From contig NZ_KZ679046.1 of the NCBI RefSeq assembly GCF_003024195.1, forward strand, positions 124,001 to 188,000: a DNA stretch of 64,000 nucleotides, given 5' to 3'. The DNA comes from Streptomyces dioscori (GTDB lineage: Bacteria; Actinomycetota; Actinomycetes; Streptomycetales; Streptomycetaceae). This document shows, piece after piece, positions 15,863 to 23,876 of the stretch (positions are counted from its first letter, which is position 1; the number at the start of each line of letters is the position of its first letter). Both the position numbers and the translations under genes were made by a program. Below the pieces are notes generated by a model. It saw only the letters and a program-made list of their open reading frames with translations. It searched no databases and had not been told where the DNA came from.

Positions 15863-18800
15863 GGCTGCACCGGCTGCACATCACCGCCTTCGGGCCCTTC
15901 GGCGGCGCCCAGGAGGTCGACTTCGACGACCTGTCGACCGCCGGGCTCTTCCTGCTGCACGGGCCGACCGGCGCGGGCAAGACCTCCGTCCTGGACGCCG
16001 TCTGCTTCGCGCTGTACGGGTCCGTGCCGGGCGCCCGCCAGGGAGGCTCGCTGCGCAGCGACCACGCCCTCCCCGACGTCCGCACCGAGGTGACGCTCGA
16101 ACTCACCGTGTCCGGGCGGCGATTGGAGATCACCCGGCAGCCGCCCTTCGCCCGTCCCAAGAAGCGCGGCACGGGCACCACGACGGAGAAGGCACAGAGC
16201 TGGCTGCGCGAGTACGACGCGCCCGCGGCCTCCTGGAAGGACCTCAGCCGCTCCCACCAGGAGATCGGCGAGGAGATCACCCAGCTCCTGGGTATGAGCC
16301 GCGAGCAGTTCTGCCAGGTCGTGCTGCTTCCCCAGGGCGACTTCGCGCGCTTCCTGCGCGCCGACGCCGAGGCCCGCGGCAGGCTCCTCGGCCGCCTCTT
16401 CGACACCCAGCGCTTCGCGGCCGTCGAGCAGCGCCTGGCCGAGCGCAGGCGCACGGCCGAGACTCAAGTACGCGCCGGGGACGCCGAGTTGCTCGCCGGT
16501 GCCCACCGGATGCAGCAGGCGGTCGGCGACCTCGTCGAACTGCCGCTGCCCGAACTCGCCCCGGGCGACCCGGGACTGGCCGAAGCCGTGCTGGAGTGGG
16601 CGGCCGTCAACAGGAGTGCGGCCCGCGAGTGGTTCACGATCGCCCATCGCGCCCAGGCGGCCACCGAGTCGGCGCAGGCCGCCGCGGCCCGCGCACTGGA
16701 CGACGTACGCGAAGTGGCTCGGCTGCAGCGGCGGTTCGCCGAGGCCGGGGAGCGGGCCGCCCGGCTGGAGGAGCGCTCGGGGGCCCATCGCGAGGCCCAG
16801 GCGCGGATGGAGCGGGGCCGCAAGGCCGAGGCGGTGGCGCCCGCGCTCGGGCTGCGCGAGGCGACCGAGGCCGAGCACCGGCGGGCGACGGGCGCCGAGG
16901 CACGCGCGCGTGCACGGCTCTCCGAGGCTTTCTCCGAGGCCTTCTCCGAGGCAGGGGCCGCGGGTCTCGCTTCGGCCGCCCGCAAGGCCGCCGAAGAGCT
17001 GGGCGGACTGGAGTCGGCCCGCCGGAGCGAGCAGCGGCTCACCGAACTCGCCATCGAACGCGCCGCGTTGGACCGCCAGGAGCGCGCCGACGACGACGTG
17101 CTGCACGACGCCGAGCAGTGGCTCTCCGGGTGGGAGACGACCAGGGCCGGGCTCCAGACGCGTATCGAGACGGCCCAGGAGGCCGCCACCCGCGCCGAAC
17201 AGCTCTCCGTGCAGCGTGAGCCGGCCCAGGCCCGGCTCGGCGCGGCCCGGCTGCGCGACCAGCTCGCCGGGGACACCGACGACGCCCACGCGCGCGTGCT
17301 CGCCGCGCGCGAAGAGGCGGCGGACGCGCGTACCCACTGGCTGGACCTCAAGGAACAGCGGCTCCAGGGCATCGCCGCGGAACTCGCCGCGAACCTCGTG
17401 GACGGTGCCGCCTGCGCCGTCTGCGGCGCCACCGAACATCCCGCTCCCGCCCGGAAGGTCGACGGACACATCGACCAGCGGGCCGAGGACGCCGCGCTCG
17501 CCGCGTACCAGAGCGCCGACGAGCGGCGGGCGGAGGAGGAGAGCCGGCTCGCAACGGTGCGCGAGGCGCTGGCCGCCGCGACCGCGGAGGCGGGCGACAC
17601 CCCCACCGGCCGACTCGCCGAGCAGGCCGAGGAGTTGGAGCGTCGACACGCCGAGGCGCGGGGCGCCGCCTCCGGGCTGCACGCGGCCGGTGAAGCGCTC
17701 CGGCGGGCCGAGTACGAGCACGAACGCCGGGTCGCCGCGCACCAGGAGGCCGCGGTGCGCGGCGCGTCACGCAGCGCGCGCCGGGACGCCCTCGCCCGTG
17801 AAACGGCCACCTTGGAAGAGGAGTTGACGCAGGCCAGAGGGTTGGCGAGCAGTGTCGCCGAGCGGGCCGCCCAGCTGGAGCGGCAGGTCTCGACGCTCAC
17901 AGAGGCCGCGGACACCGCGCGCGTCGCGGCGGACACCGCCCAGCGGCTCAAGGACGCCGACGCGCGACTCGCCGACGCGGCCTTCCGCGCCGGGTTCGAC
18001 ACGCCGCAGGCCGCCGCCGCGGCCCTCCTCGACGACGTGGCCCACCGGGAGCTGCAACGACGGCTCGACGCCTGGCAGCAGGAGGAGGCGACGGTCCGCG
18101 CGGTTCTCGCGGAGACCGAGACGGCCGCCGCCGCGGACCGGCCGCCCGCCGACGTCCACACCGCGGAACAGACCGCCGCCGTGGCCGTGCGGCGCATGCG
18201 CGAAGCCGCCTCCGCACGCGACGCGGCGGCCCGCCGCTGCACCGAACTGGACCGGCTCAGCCACCGGGCCACCGCGTCCGTGCGCCGGCTGGGGCCGCTG
18301 CGCGAGGAGTACGACCGCGTGGCCCGCCTCGCGACCCTCGCGGCCGGTACCTCCGCGGACAACGAACGCAGGATGCGCCTGGAGTCGTACGTCCTCGCCG
18401 CCCGTCTCGAACAGGTCGCGGCGGCGGCCAGCGCACGGCTGCAGCGCATGTCCGCCGGGCGCTACACGCTTGTCCACTCCGACGACCGGGCCGGGCGGGG
18501 CCGCAGCGGGCTCGGACTGCATGTCGTCGACGCCTGGACCGGGCGCGAGCGCGACACGGCGACGCTCTCCGGCGGCGAGACGTTCTTCGCCTCCCTCGCG
18601 CTCGCGCTGGGCCTCGCGGACGTGGTCACGGACGAGGCGGGCGGCGTCCGGCTCGACACGCTCTTCATCGACGAGGGCTTCGGCAGCCTCGACGACCAGA
18701 CGCTCGACGAGGTCCTGGACGTACTGGACTCGCTGCGGGAGCGGGACCGCAGCGTCGGCATCGTCAGCCATGTCGCGGACCTGCGGCGCCGTATCCACGC

Positions 18801-18867
18801 GCAGCTGGAGGTCGTGAAGGGGCGCTCGGGGTCGGTGGTCCGGCAGCGGGGCGGCGACGGCGGCTGA
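15859..18867 (+). CDS. sbcC: Exonuclease subunit SbcC (Rad50-like SMC ATPase)
   Basis: A 1002-residue SMC-type ATPase. Walker A 'GPTGAGKTS' lies near residue 36. Two long Ala/Glu/Arg-rich coiled coils flank a zinc hook with Cys519-x2-Cys522 ('CAVCGATEHPAP') almost exactly at mid-protein. The C-terminal lobe has signature 'LSGGETFFASLALAL' and Walker B 'LDTLFIDEGFGSLD'. It is the ATPase partner of SbcD in DNA-end and hairpin processing. The ATG overlaps the stop of the small upstream frame. The 3' end (ggcgacggcggctg) is repeated about 40 bp downstream of the stop. Confidence 0.95.
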   Translation: MRLHRLHITAFGPFGGAQEVDFDDLSTAGLFLLHGPTGAGKTSVLDAVCFALYGSVPGARQGGSLRSDHALPDVRTEVTLELTVSGRRLEITRQPPFARPKKRGTGTTTEKAQSWLREYDAPAASWKDLSRSHQEIGEEITQLLGMSREQFCQVVLLPQGDFARFLRADAEARGRLLGRLFDTQRFAAVEQRLAERRRTAETQVRAGDAELLAGAHRMQQAVGDLVELPLPELAPGDPGLAEAVLEWAAVNRSAAREWFTIAHRAQAATESAQAAAARALDDVREVARLQRRFAEAGERAARLEERSGAHREAQARMERGRKAEAVAPALGLREATEAEHRRATGAEARARARLSEAFSEAFSEAGAAGLASAARKAAEELGGLESARRSEQRLTELAIERAALDRQERADDDVLHDAEQWLSGWETTRAGLQTRIETAQEAATRAEQLSVQREPAQARLGAARLRDQLAGDTDDAHARVLAAREEAADARTHWLDLKEQRLQGIAAELAANLVDGAACAVCGATEHPAPARKVDGHIDQRAEDAALAAYQSADERRAEEESRLATVREALAAATAEAGDTPTGRLAEQAEELERRHAEARGAASGLHAAGEALRRAEYEHERRVAAHQEAAVRGASRSARRDALARETATLEEELTQARGLASSVAERAAQLERQVSTLTEAADTARVAADTAQRLKDADARLADAAFRAGFDTPQAAAAALLDDVAHRELQRRLDAWQQEEATVRAVLAETETAAAADRPPADVHTAEQTAAVAVRRMREAASARDAAARRCTELDRLSHRATASVRRLGPLREEYDRVARLATLAAGTSADNERRMRLESYVLAARLEQVAAAASARLQRMSAGRYTLVHSDDRAGRGRSGLGLHVVDAWTGRERDTATLSGGETFFASLALALGLADVVTDEAGGVRLDTLFIDEGFGSLDDQTLDEVLDVLDSLRERDRSVGIVSHVADLRRRIHAQLEVVKGRSGSVVRQRGGDGG

Positions 18868-18932
18868 CGTATGCGGGCGTTGGGTGGCCGACGGACGGCG
18901 ACGGCGGCTGGTGAACGCCGCGACGGGAGGTC

Positions 18933-19379
18933 TCAGCGGCCGAGGGGGCGTCGTGGGAGGGGTGAGGAGTACACGACGCTCGTCGTCACCGAGCCGAGTG
19001 TGCCGATCCGGCCCGACACCTCCTCAAGGTGGCTCATCGAACGGGTCGCGACCTTGATCACGAAGCAGTCGTCGCCCGTCACGTGGTGCGCCTCCAGGAT
19101 CTCGGGGGTGGCCGCGATCAGGTCGTGGAACGGCTTGTAGTTTCCGTTCGGGTAGCGCAGCCGCACGAACGCGAGAATCGGCAGACCGAGGCTCTCCGGG
19201 TCCACGACCGCCGCGTAGCCCTGGATGACGCCCGCCTCCTCCAGGCGCCGCACCCGCTCGGTGACCGCGCTCGCCGACATGGAGACGGCACGGGCCAGCT
19301 CGGCGAAACCGGTGCGGCCCTCGCGCTGGAGGACTTCGAGGATGCGCCAGTCGGTGGCGTCCGGGGAATACGCGGTCAT
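18933..19379 (-). CDS. Lrp/AsnC-family regulator
   Basis: A 148-residue regulator. Residues about 5-65 carry the AsnC HTH ('DWRILEVLQREGRTGFAEL', 'VSMSASAVTERVRRLEEAGVI'). Residues 70-140 form the RAM/AsnC ligand domain ('AFVRLRYPNG', 'EAHHVTGDDCFVIKVAT'). Such proteins form octamers and respond to amino acids. It is divergent from a rhodanese gene across about 93 bp that hold a 10-bp-arm inverted repeat, so it probably controls that gene and itself. The ATG at 19377-19379 starts 'MTAYSPDATDW', a typical N-terminus. Confidence 0.9.
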   Translation of the reverse strand: MTAYSPDATDWRILEVLQREGRTGFAELARAVSMSASAVTERVRRLEEAGVIQGYAAVVDPESLGLPILAFVRLRYPNGNYKPFHDLIAATPEILEAHHVTGDDCFVIKVATRSMSHLEEVSGRIGTLGSVTTSVVYSSPLPRRPLGR

Positions 19380-19399
19380 GACCGAGGAATAGCAGCACG

Positions 19400-19431
19400 A
19401 TCCCCGGCCGATCAAGCCGGAGGCCGGGGAT
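19400..19431. promoter_or_regulatory. Putative AsnC operator
   Basis: A perfect inverted repeat: atccccggcc (19400-19409) and ggccggggat (19422-19431), with a 12-nt spacer. It lies midway between the divergent AsnC and rhodanese genes. AsnC/Lrp dimers bind such spaced dyads. The role is inferred from position. Confidence 0.5.
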
Positions 19432-19472
19432 TGTACCTTCAGCGGGCGCGTCCGCGGCCGTAGATTCGGCCC

Positions 19473-19985
19473 ATGAAGAGCAGCGCCGTCACCCGGAACA
19501 CCCGTAACCCCGTTCTGCGCGTCGCCCCCGCCTCGCCCGCGGCGGCCGTCGCCCACTTCTCGGCGAGCCTCGCTTTCCATGCCGACGTGTCCGACGTCGC
19601 CGCCGCGCTGGCGGCCGGCGGCGGTGACAGCGACGGCGGGGACGACCCCGGTTTCGTCGTCGTCGACTCCCGGTCCACGGAGTCCTGGGACCAGGGGCAT
19701 GTGCCCGGCGCGATCCACCTGCCCACCGTCCTGATCCCCGAACAGGCCGGACAGCTGCTGGACAAGGCGGTCCCGGTCGTCACCTACTGCTGGGGCCCCG
19801 GCTGCAACGGCGGAACCCGGGCCGCCCTCGCCCTCGCCGAACTCGGCTATCAGGTCAAGGAGATGCTCGGCGGATTCGAGTACTGGGTGCGCGAGGGCTT
19901 CGAGTTCGAGACCTGGCAGGGGCGCGAGCGGCGTGCCACGGACCCGTTGACGGCTCCGGTCGGAGCCGAGGACTGCGGCTGCTGA
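19473..19985 (+). CDS. Rhodanese-domain sulfurtransferase
   Basis: A 170-residue protein with a single rhodanese domain (about residues 35-155). Landmarks are 'FVVVDSRSTESWDQGHVPGAIHLP' and the active-site loop 'CNGGTRA' (Cys followed by Arg five residues later), preceded by 'VTYCWGPG'. The end 'GFEYWVREGFEF' is typical. The two extra Cys (CWGPGC and the final DCGC) are unusual for a simple rhodanese. It would move sulfane sulfur to cyanide or a thiol acceptor. It is divergent from an AsnC regulator. Confidence 0.88.
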   Translation: MKSSAVTRNTRNPVLRVAPASPAAAVAHFSASLAFHADVSDVAAALAAGGGDSDGGDDPGFVVVDSRSTESWDQGHVPGAIHLPTVLIPEQAGQLLDKAVPVVTYCWGPGCNGGTRAALALAELGYQVKEMLGGFEYWVREGFEFETWQGRERRATDPLTAPVGAEDCGC

Positions 19986-20072
19986 GGAGCGTACGGACTC
20001 AGTCGCGTATCGGCTCGGCGCCGGGCAAAGGAATCGTCAATTACGGTCTCTCCGGGCGTGTAGTTTCTGCCC

Positions 20073-20606
20073 ATGGCGAGTTATGCGGACCCCAGTTCGG
20101 ACGAGCGGGTCGAACAGGTGGAGTGGGCCGAGTCCGGCGGTGGGCCGCTCATAGCGATCCCGGAAGTGGTGCTGCCGTTCTGGTCGGGGGCCGACGGCGA
20201 CGAGCTGGCCTCCGACTACGACCGGGCCTGCGAGGTGGACGGCCTGATCGGCCTGCTGCCCGTCGGCAACACCACAGCCCTCGTCCTCGGCGACGAACCG
20301 GCCGCCACCGCCTACCTGCCCGAACACGGCACGTTCGTACGGTGGTCCGCGGGCGAGTCGGAGCGTGAGCTGCCGGCCGGGGTGCCGGCCGCCCTCGCGA
20401 CGGCGGCGTGGGGGCGCGAGGTGCACTGGCAGGTTCCCGGGACCGTCGTGCTGTTCGACGCGGCGTGGCCGGGGAGCGGGGCCACGAGGGCGGGGCATCT
20501 GCGGATCGCCCTCGAACCGGGCCGGTACGCGGTCCGCGCGGCGCACGGCGAACCGGGCCCCGAGACATGGATCGGACTCGTCCAACTCAGGCCGCTCGGG
20601 CGCTGA
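20073..20606 (+). CDS. Imm21-like immunity protein
   Basis: A 177-residue protein. The N-terminal 'VEWAESGGGPLIAIPEVVLPFW' matches what I remember of the Imm21 family (W-x-x-S-x-GGPL-x-x-(V/I)P), followed by 'DYDRACEVDGLIGLLPVG' and a beta-rich C-terminal half ('HWQVPGTVVLFDAAWPG'). Imm21 proteins are predicted immunity factors of polymorphic toxin systems, known mainly from genomic context. No toxin gene is present nearby, so this is an orphan copy or has another role. The ATG at 20073 gives a plausible start. Recognition is from memory, not a search. Confidence 0.6.
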   Translation: MASYADPSSDERVEQVEWAESGGGPLIAIPEVVLPFWSGADGDELASDYDRACEVDGLIGLLPVGNTTALVLGDEPAATAYLPEHGTFVRWSAGESERELPAGVPAALATAAWGREVHWQVPGTVVLFDAAWPGSGATRAGHLRIALEPGRYAVRAAHGEPGPETWIGLVQLRPLGR

Positions 20607-20713
20607 TCCGGGGGGCGGGCGCTGTCGGCGAACCGGCCGACGAGCCGCGCCGCGGAAAAGGGCGGCAGGGCGCGGTCCCGGGGCCGGTGCGGGCCCCGGA
20701 TAGGATCGGGCGC

Positions 20714-21616
20714 ATGGTCCGATCGTCCCGAGGTGACGCGAGCCCCGGGATGTGGCGGCGTGAGTCCGGCACCGTGGTGCTTCGGGTTCCGCCGTTTCCG
20801 GAGCAGGCGGTGGCCCCCTTCGCCATCATCGCCGGACTGCAGGTCCCCAGTGTCCCCACCGAGTGGGCGCCGCACGCACACCCCCGGCACGAACTGGTCT
20901 GGGTGCGCGGCGGAACGCTGACCTCCCGGGTGGCCGACCGCGTCTTCACCGTGTCCGAGGGGCACGGGCTGTGGATGCCCGCCGGAGTGGTGCACGGAGG
21001 CCGGGCGACCGCGGGCGCGAAGTTCTACGAGGCTTTCTTCGCCCCCGACCGCGCGCCGCTGGCGTTCGCCTCCGCCTTCGCGGTCGAGGAGCCTACGGCG
21101 ATCGCGATGACGCCGTTGCTGGAGTCACTGCTGACCCATCTGTCCCGTACGGATCTCGACGCGGCGGCCAGGGCGCGCGCCGAGTCGGTCGTGTTCGACG
21201 TGCTCCAGCCGTCGGAACACCGGTTCGCGCTGCAGCTCCCCGGCGACGCGCGGATCGACGCGATCGCCGAAGCCCTGCTGGACGATCCCGCCGACAACCG
21301 TTCCCTGGAGGAGTGGGCGCGGTGTCTGCGGATCAGCGACCGCACGGTCACCCGCGCGTTCCGCCAGGCGACAGGCCTGTCCTTCGCGCAGTGGCGGCAG
21401 GTCCTGCGCGTCCACCGGGCGCTGACGCTCCTCGCCGAGGGGCTCGACGTGGCAACCGTCTCCGAGACGCTCGGCTACGCGCAGCCCAGCACCTTCATCG
21501 CCTCGTTCCGACGCGTCATGGGCACCACGCCGGGCGCGTTCTTCGACGCGGCCCACGGCACCCCCGCCCCGGCCGAAGGTGTCCGGAATCCCGTATCGCC
21601 TGTCCAGAACTCCTGA
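20714..21616 (+). CDS. AraC-family regulator with cupin N-terminus
   Basis: A 300-residue regulator. A cupin-like ligand domain spans about residues 25-110 ('EWAPHAHPRHELVWVRGG', 'MPAGVVHGG'). The AraC double HTH spans about 180-285: 'RSLEEWARCLRISDRTVTRAF', 'TGLSFAQWRQVLRVHRALTLLAEG' and 'VSETLGYAQPSTFIASFRRVMGTTPG'. It lies 116 bp upstream of a siderophore importer operon in the same direction, so it probably activates it, as AraC proteins such as AlcR do with the siderophore as co-inducer. The ATG at 20714 is used; ATG 20750 ('MWRRES') would also leave both domains intact. Confidence 0.88.
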   Translation: MVRSSRGDASPGMWRRESGTVVLRVPPFPEQAVAPFAIIAGLQVPSVPTEWAPHAHPRHELVWVRGGTLTSRVADRVFTVSEGHGLWMPAGVVHGGRATAGAKFYEAFFAPDRAPLAFASAFAVEEPTAIAMTPLLESLLTHLSRTDLDAAARARAESVVFDVLQPSEHRFALQLPGDARIDAIAEALLDDPADNRSLEEWARCLRISDRTVTRAFRQATGLSFAQWRQVLRVHRALTLLAEGLDVATVSETLGYAQPSTFIASFRRVMGTTPGAFFDAAHGTPAPAEGVRNPVSPVQNS

Positions 21617-21653
21617 TTGCCGACACCGGAAGCGGAACATACTCTTCTCGGAG

Positions 21654-21667
21654 TTAGGCAACCCTTA
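21654..21667 (+). promoter_or_regulatory. Possible DmdR1/IdeR iron box
   Basis: ttaggcaacccTTA upstream of the siderophore ATPase matches the right part of the actinobacterial iron-box consensus (ttaggctaacctaa) at 11 of 14 positions; the left part is poorly conserved. It lies about 65 bp before the ATG at 21733. If real, DmdR1 bound to Fe2+ would repress the operon. The match is partial, so confidence is modest. Confidence 0.4.
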
Positions 21668-21732
21668 GTTCGGCGAATGCCGGACCGGGGAGCTGCCGCA
21701 TTCCCTGCCTCTCCGAGCGTCCGGACCCACTG

Positions 21733-22596
21733 ATGTTCACAAGCCCCCTCCGGCGCGCCGGTCGTCCCGTGGCCGGCCCCGCCCTGCCGGTGGCCGCCCT
21801 CAACGGACACGACCTGGTCCTGCGGTACGGCGGCACACCGGTCGTCCACGGTGTCTCGCTGTCCCTGGCACCCGGCCGCGCGACCGCGCTGGTGGGGCCG
21901 AACGGGAGCGGGAAGTCCACGCTGCTGCGCGCCCTCTCCCGACTGCACCGCGTGGACGGCGGCCGGCTGACGCTCGGCGCCCCCGACGGGCCGCACGAGC
22001 GTGACGCGGCCCTGCTCAGCGCCCGGCGGTTCGCCCGCGAGGTCACGCTGTTCTCGCAGTCGCGGCCCGCGCCCCAGGGCCTGACGGTCGCGGAGGTCGT
22101 CGCGTTCGGACGGCACCCGTACCGGCGCGGCTTCGCCGGACCGACCGCCGAGGACCGCACCGCCATCGACCACGCCATGGGCGTCACCGGCGTACGGGAC
22201 ATGGCGGACCGGCCGGTCGGGGAACTCTCCGGCGGGGAGATGCAGCGGGTCTGGCTCGCCGCCTGCCTGGCGCAGGACACCGGTGTGGTGCTGCTGGACG
22301 AACCGACCAACCACCTGGACCTGCGCTACCAGATCGAGACCCTCGACCTGATACGCGATCTCGTCGAGGAGCACGGCATCGCGGTCGGGGTCGTCCTGCA
22401 CGACCTCGACCAGGCGTCCCGCGTCGCGGACACGCTGGTCCTGATGCGCTCCGGCCGCGTCCACGCGGCGGGAAAACCCGCCGATGTCCTCACCGCCGAG
22501 AACATCGGAGAGGTCTACGACATCCGTGTCGAGGTCGGCGTGGACCCGCGCACGGGCCGTCTCCGTATCGACCCGCTCGGCCGCCATCCCGCCTGA
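21733..22596 (+). CDS. Siderophore ABC transporter, ATPase
   Basis: A 287-residue FepC/FhuC-type ATPase: Walker A 'GPNGSGKST', Q-loop near 'LFSQSRPAPQG', signature 'LSGGEMQRVW', Walker B 'VLLDEPTNHLD', switch 'VLHDLDQA'. 'VVAFGRHPYRRGF' is characteristic of the iron-siderophore branch. It would power uptake through the fused permease two genes downstream. The order here is unusual, with the ATPase first, then binding protein, then permease. The ATG at 21733 lies about 65 bp after the possible iron box. Confidence 0.9.
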   Translation: MFTSPLRRAGRPVAGPALPVAALNGHDLVLRYGGTPVVHGVSLSLAPGRATALVGPNGSGKSTLLRALSRLHRVDGGRLTLGAPDGPHERDAALLSARRFAREVTLFSQSRPAPQGLTVAEVVAFGRHPYRRGFAGPTAEDRTAIDHAMGVTGVRDMADRPVGELSGGEMQRVWLAACLAQDTGVVLLDEPTNHLDLRYQIETLDLIRDLVEEHGIAVGVVLHDLDQASRVADTLVLMRSGRVHAAGKPADVLTAENIGEVYDIRVEVGVDPRTGRLRIDPLGRHPA

Positions 22597-22717
22597 GCCC
22601 GTCGCCTGAACCCCAGTAGGACAGCCCACCACGGCGGCACGTCTGCCGCCCCACCGCACGCCGTACCGCAGCGCGTCTCAGCGCGCCGCAGCACACCCAT
22701 GCCACGACGCGCCCCGT

Positions 22718-22780
22718 CGCGAGCGACGAGAAACCCGCCGCGAGCGACAAGAAACCCGTCGTGAACAACAAGAAAGAGGA
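22718..22780 (+). repeat. 21-bp tandem array upstream of the siderophore lipoprotein
   Basis: Three imperfect 21-bp units at 22718-22738, 22739-22759 and 22760-22780 (cgcgagcgacRagaaacccgY type), the last ending at the ribosome site agaaagagga of the lipoprotein gene. The 190-bp space between the ATPase and lipoprotein genes holds only this array and a 21-codon frame (ATG 22699) that I do not believe is a gene. Confidence 0.75.
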
Positions 22781-22786
22781 CCCCTC

Positions 22787-23854
22787 ATGAACCGTGCCCG
22801 TCTCCTGGCGGCATCGGCCTCCACAGGACTCATCGTCCTCGCCGCAACGGCCTGCGGCACGACCGACGTCGACGACAAGGCCGACGCCGGGAGCAGCGCG
22901 AGCGCGTCGCCCGCGTCGCAGAGCTGCGCCGACGACACCACGGCCACCTCGACCGGGCCGGTCTCCTTCAAGGACGGCGTCGGCCGACAGGTGAAGCTCG
23001 ACAAGCCCGCCAAGCGGATCGCGGTCCTGGAATGGCAGCAGGTCGAGGACGCGCTCACCCTGTGCGTCACCCCCACCGCGGTCTCCGACGCGAAGGGGTA
23101 CAGCACCTGGGTCAGCGCCGAGAAGCTGCCCAGCGGCGTGACCGACATCGGCACGCGTGAGGAGCCCGACCTCGACACCCTCTACGCGGCGAAGCCCGAT
23201 CTCATCGTCGTGGAGGCGTTCGACGCCGACGACGAGACCCTCAAGAAGCTGGAGAAGCGCGGCGTCCCCGTGATGGCCACGCGCGGCGCGTACCCGAAGG
23301 ACCCGATCGGGAACATGCGTGACGTGTTCAGCATGATCGGCGAGGCGACGGGCCGCACCGAGCGGGCCGACCAGGTCCTCAAGGAGTTCGACGACCATCT
23401 CGCGACGGCGAAGAAGCAGGTCACCGACGCCGACCTGCCGACCAAGGACTTCCTGTTCTTCGACGGCTGGCTGGAGGGCGGCAACCTCACCGTCCGCCCC
23501 TACAGCGACGGCGCCCTCTTCACCGAGATAGGCAAGGAGCTCGGCATGAACCCCGTGTGGACCGCCGACGTCAACAAGGCCCACGGGGACGGCGGCGTCG
23601 ACAAGTCCTACGGCCTCGCGCAGACCGACGTCGAAGGCCTCACCTCGGTGGGCGACGCCAACCTCTTCTACGCCAATGACGAGGGCGCCGGCGGATACGT
23701 CGCCGCGCTGGAGAATAACCCGCTCTGGAAGTCCATGCCCGCAGTCAAGGAAGGCCGCGCGCACGCGTTCCCGGCCCGGGTGTGGGGCGCCGGCGGCCCG
23801 CGTTCCTGCGCGCAGGCGATCGACGCCTACGTCGACGTACTCGACAAGAAGTGA
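22787..23854 (+). CDS. Siderophore-binding lipoprotein
   Basis: A 355-residue lipoprotein with a lipobox ending A-T-A-C at about residue 23 and a Ser/Ala-rich linker. The mature part is a type III binding protein: 'KPAKRIAVLEWQQVEDALTL', 'DIGTREEPDLDTLYAAKPDLIVVEAF', a long connecting helix near 'ERADQVLKEFDDHLATAKKQV', and C-lobe 'LENNPLWKSMPAVKEGRAHAF'. It resembles the Fe3+-siderophore binders of the FecB/FhuD group. The ribosome site agaaagagga lies 6 nt before the ATG. Its stop overlaps the start of the permease gene. Confidence 0.9.
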   Translation: MNRARLLAASASTGLIVLAATACGTTDVDDKADAGSSASASPASQSCADDTTATSTGPVSFKDGVGRQVKLDKPAKRIAVLEWQQVEDALTLCVTPTAVSDAKGYSTWVSAEKLPSGVTDIGTREEPDLDTLYAAKPDLIVVEAFDADDETLKKLEKRGVPVMATRGAYPKDPIGNMRDVFSMIGEATGRTERADQVLKEFDDHLATAKKQVTDADLPTKDFLFFDGWLEGGNLTVRPYSDGALFTEIGKELGMNPVWTADVNKAHGDGGVDKSYGLAQTDVEGLTSVGDANLFYANDEGAGGYVAALENNPLWKSMPAVKEGRAHAFPARVWGAGGPRSCAQAIDAYVDVLDKK

Positions 23855-23876
23855 GCACTCGACAAGAAGTGAGCAC
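23841..23876 (+). repeat. 18-bp duplication of a stop/start junction
   Basis: The sequence tcgacaagaagtgagcac is present twice in perfect tandem (23841-23858 and 23859-23876). Each copy contains gtga, so the overlapping stop/start signal between the lipoprotein and permease genes has been duplicated, creating a second in-frame GTG (23869). Confidence 0.85.

Noticed and set aside
22699..22764. 21-codon frame MPRRAP... in the 21-bp repeats
   Set aside because: It has no ribosome site and its composition is explained by the repeat alone.
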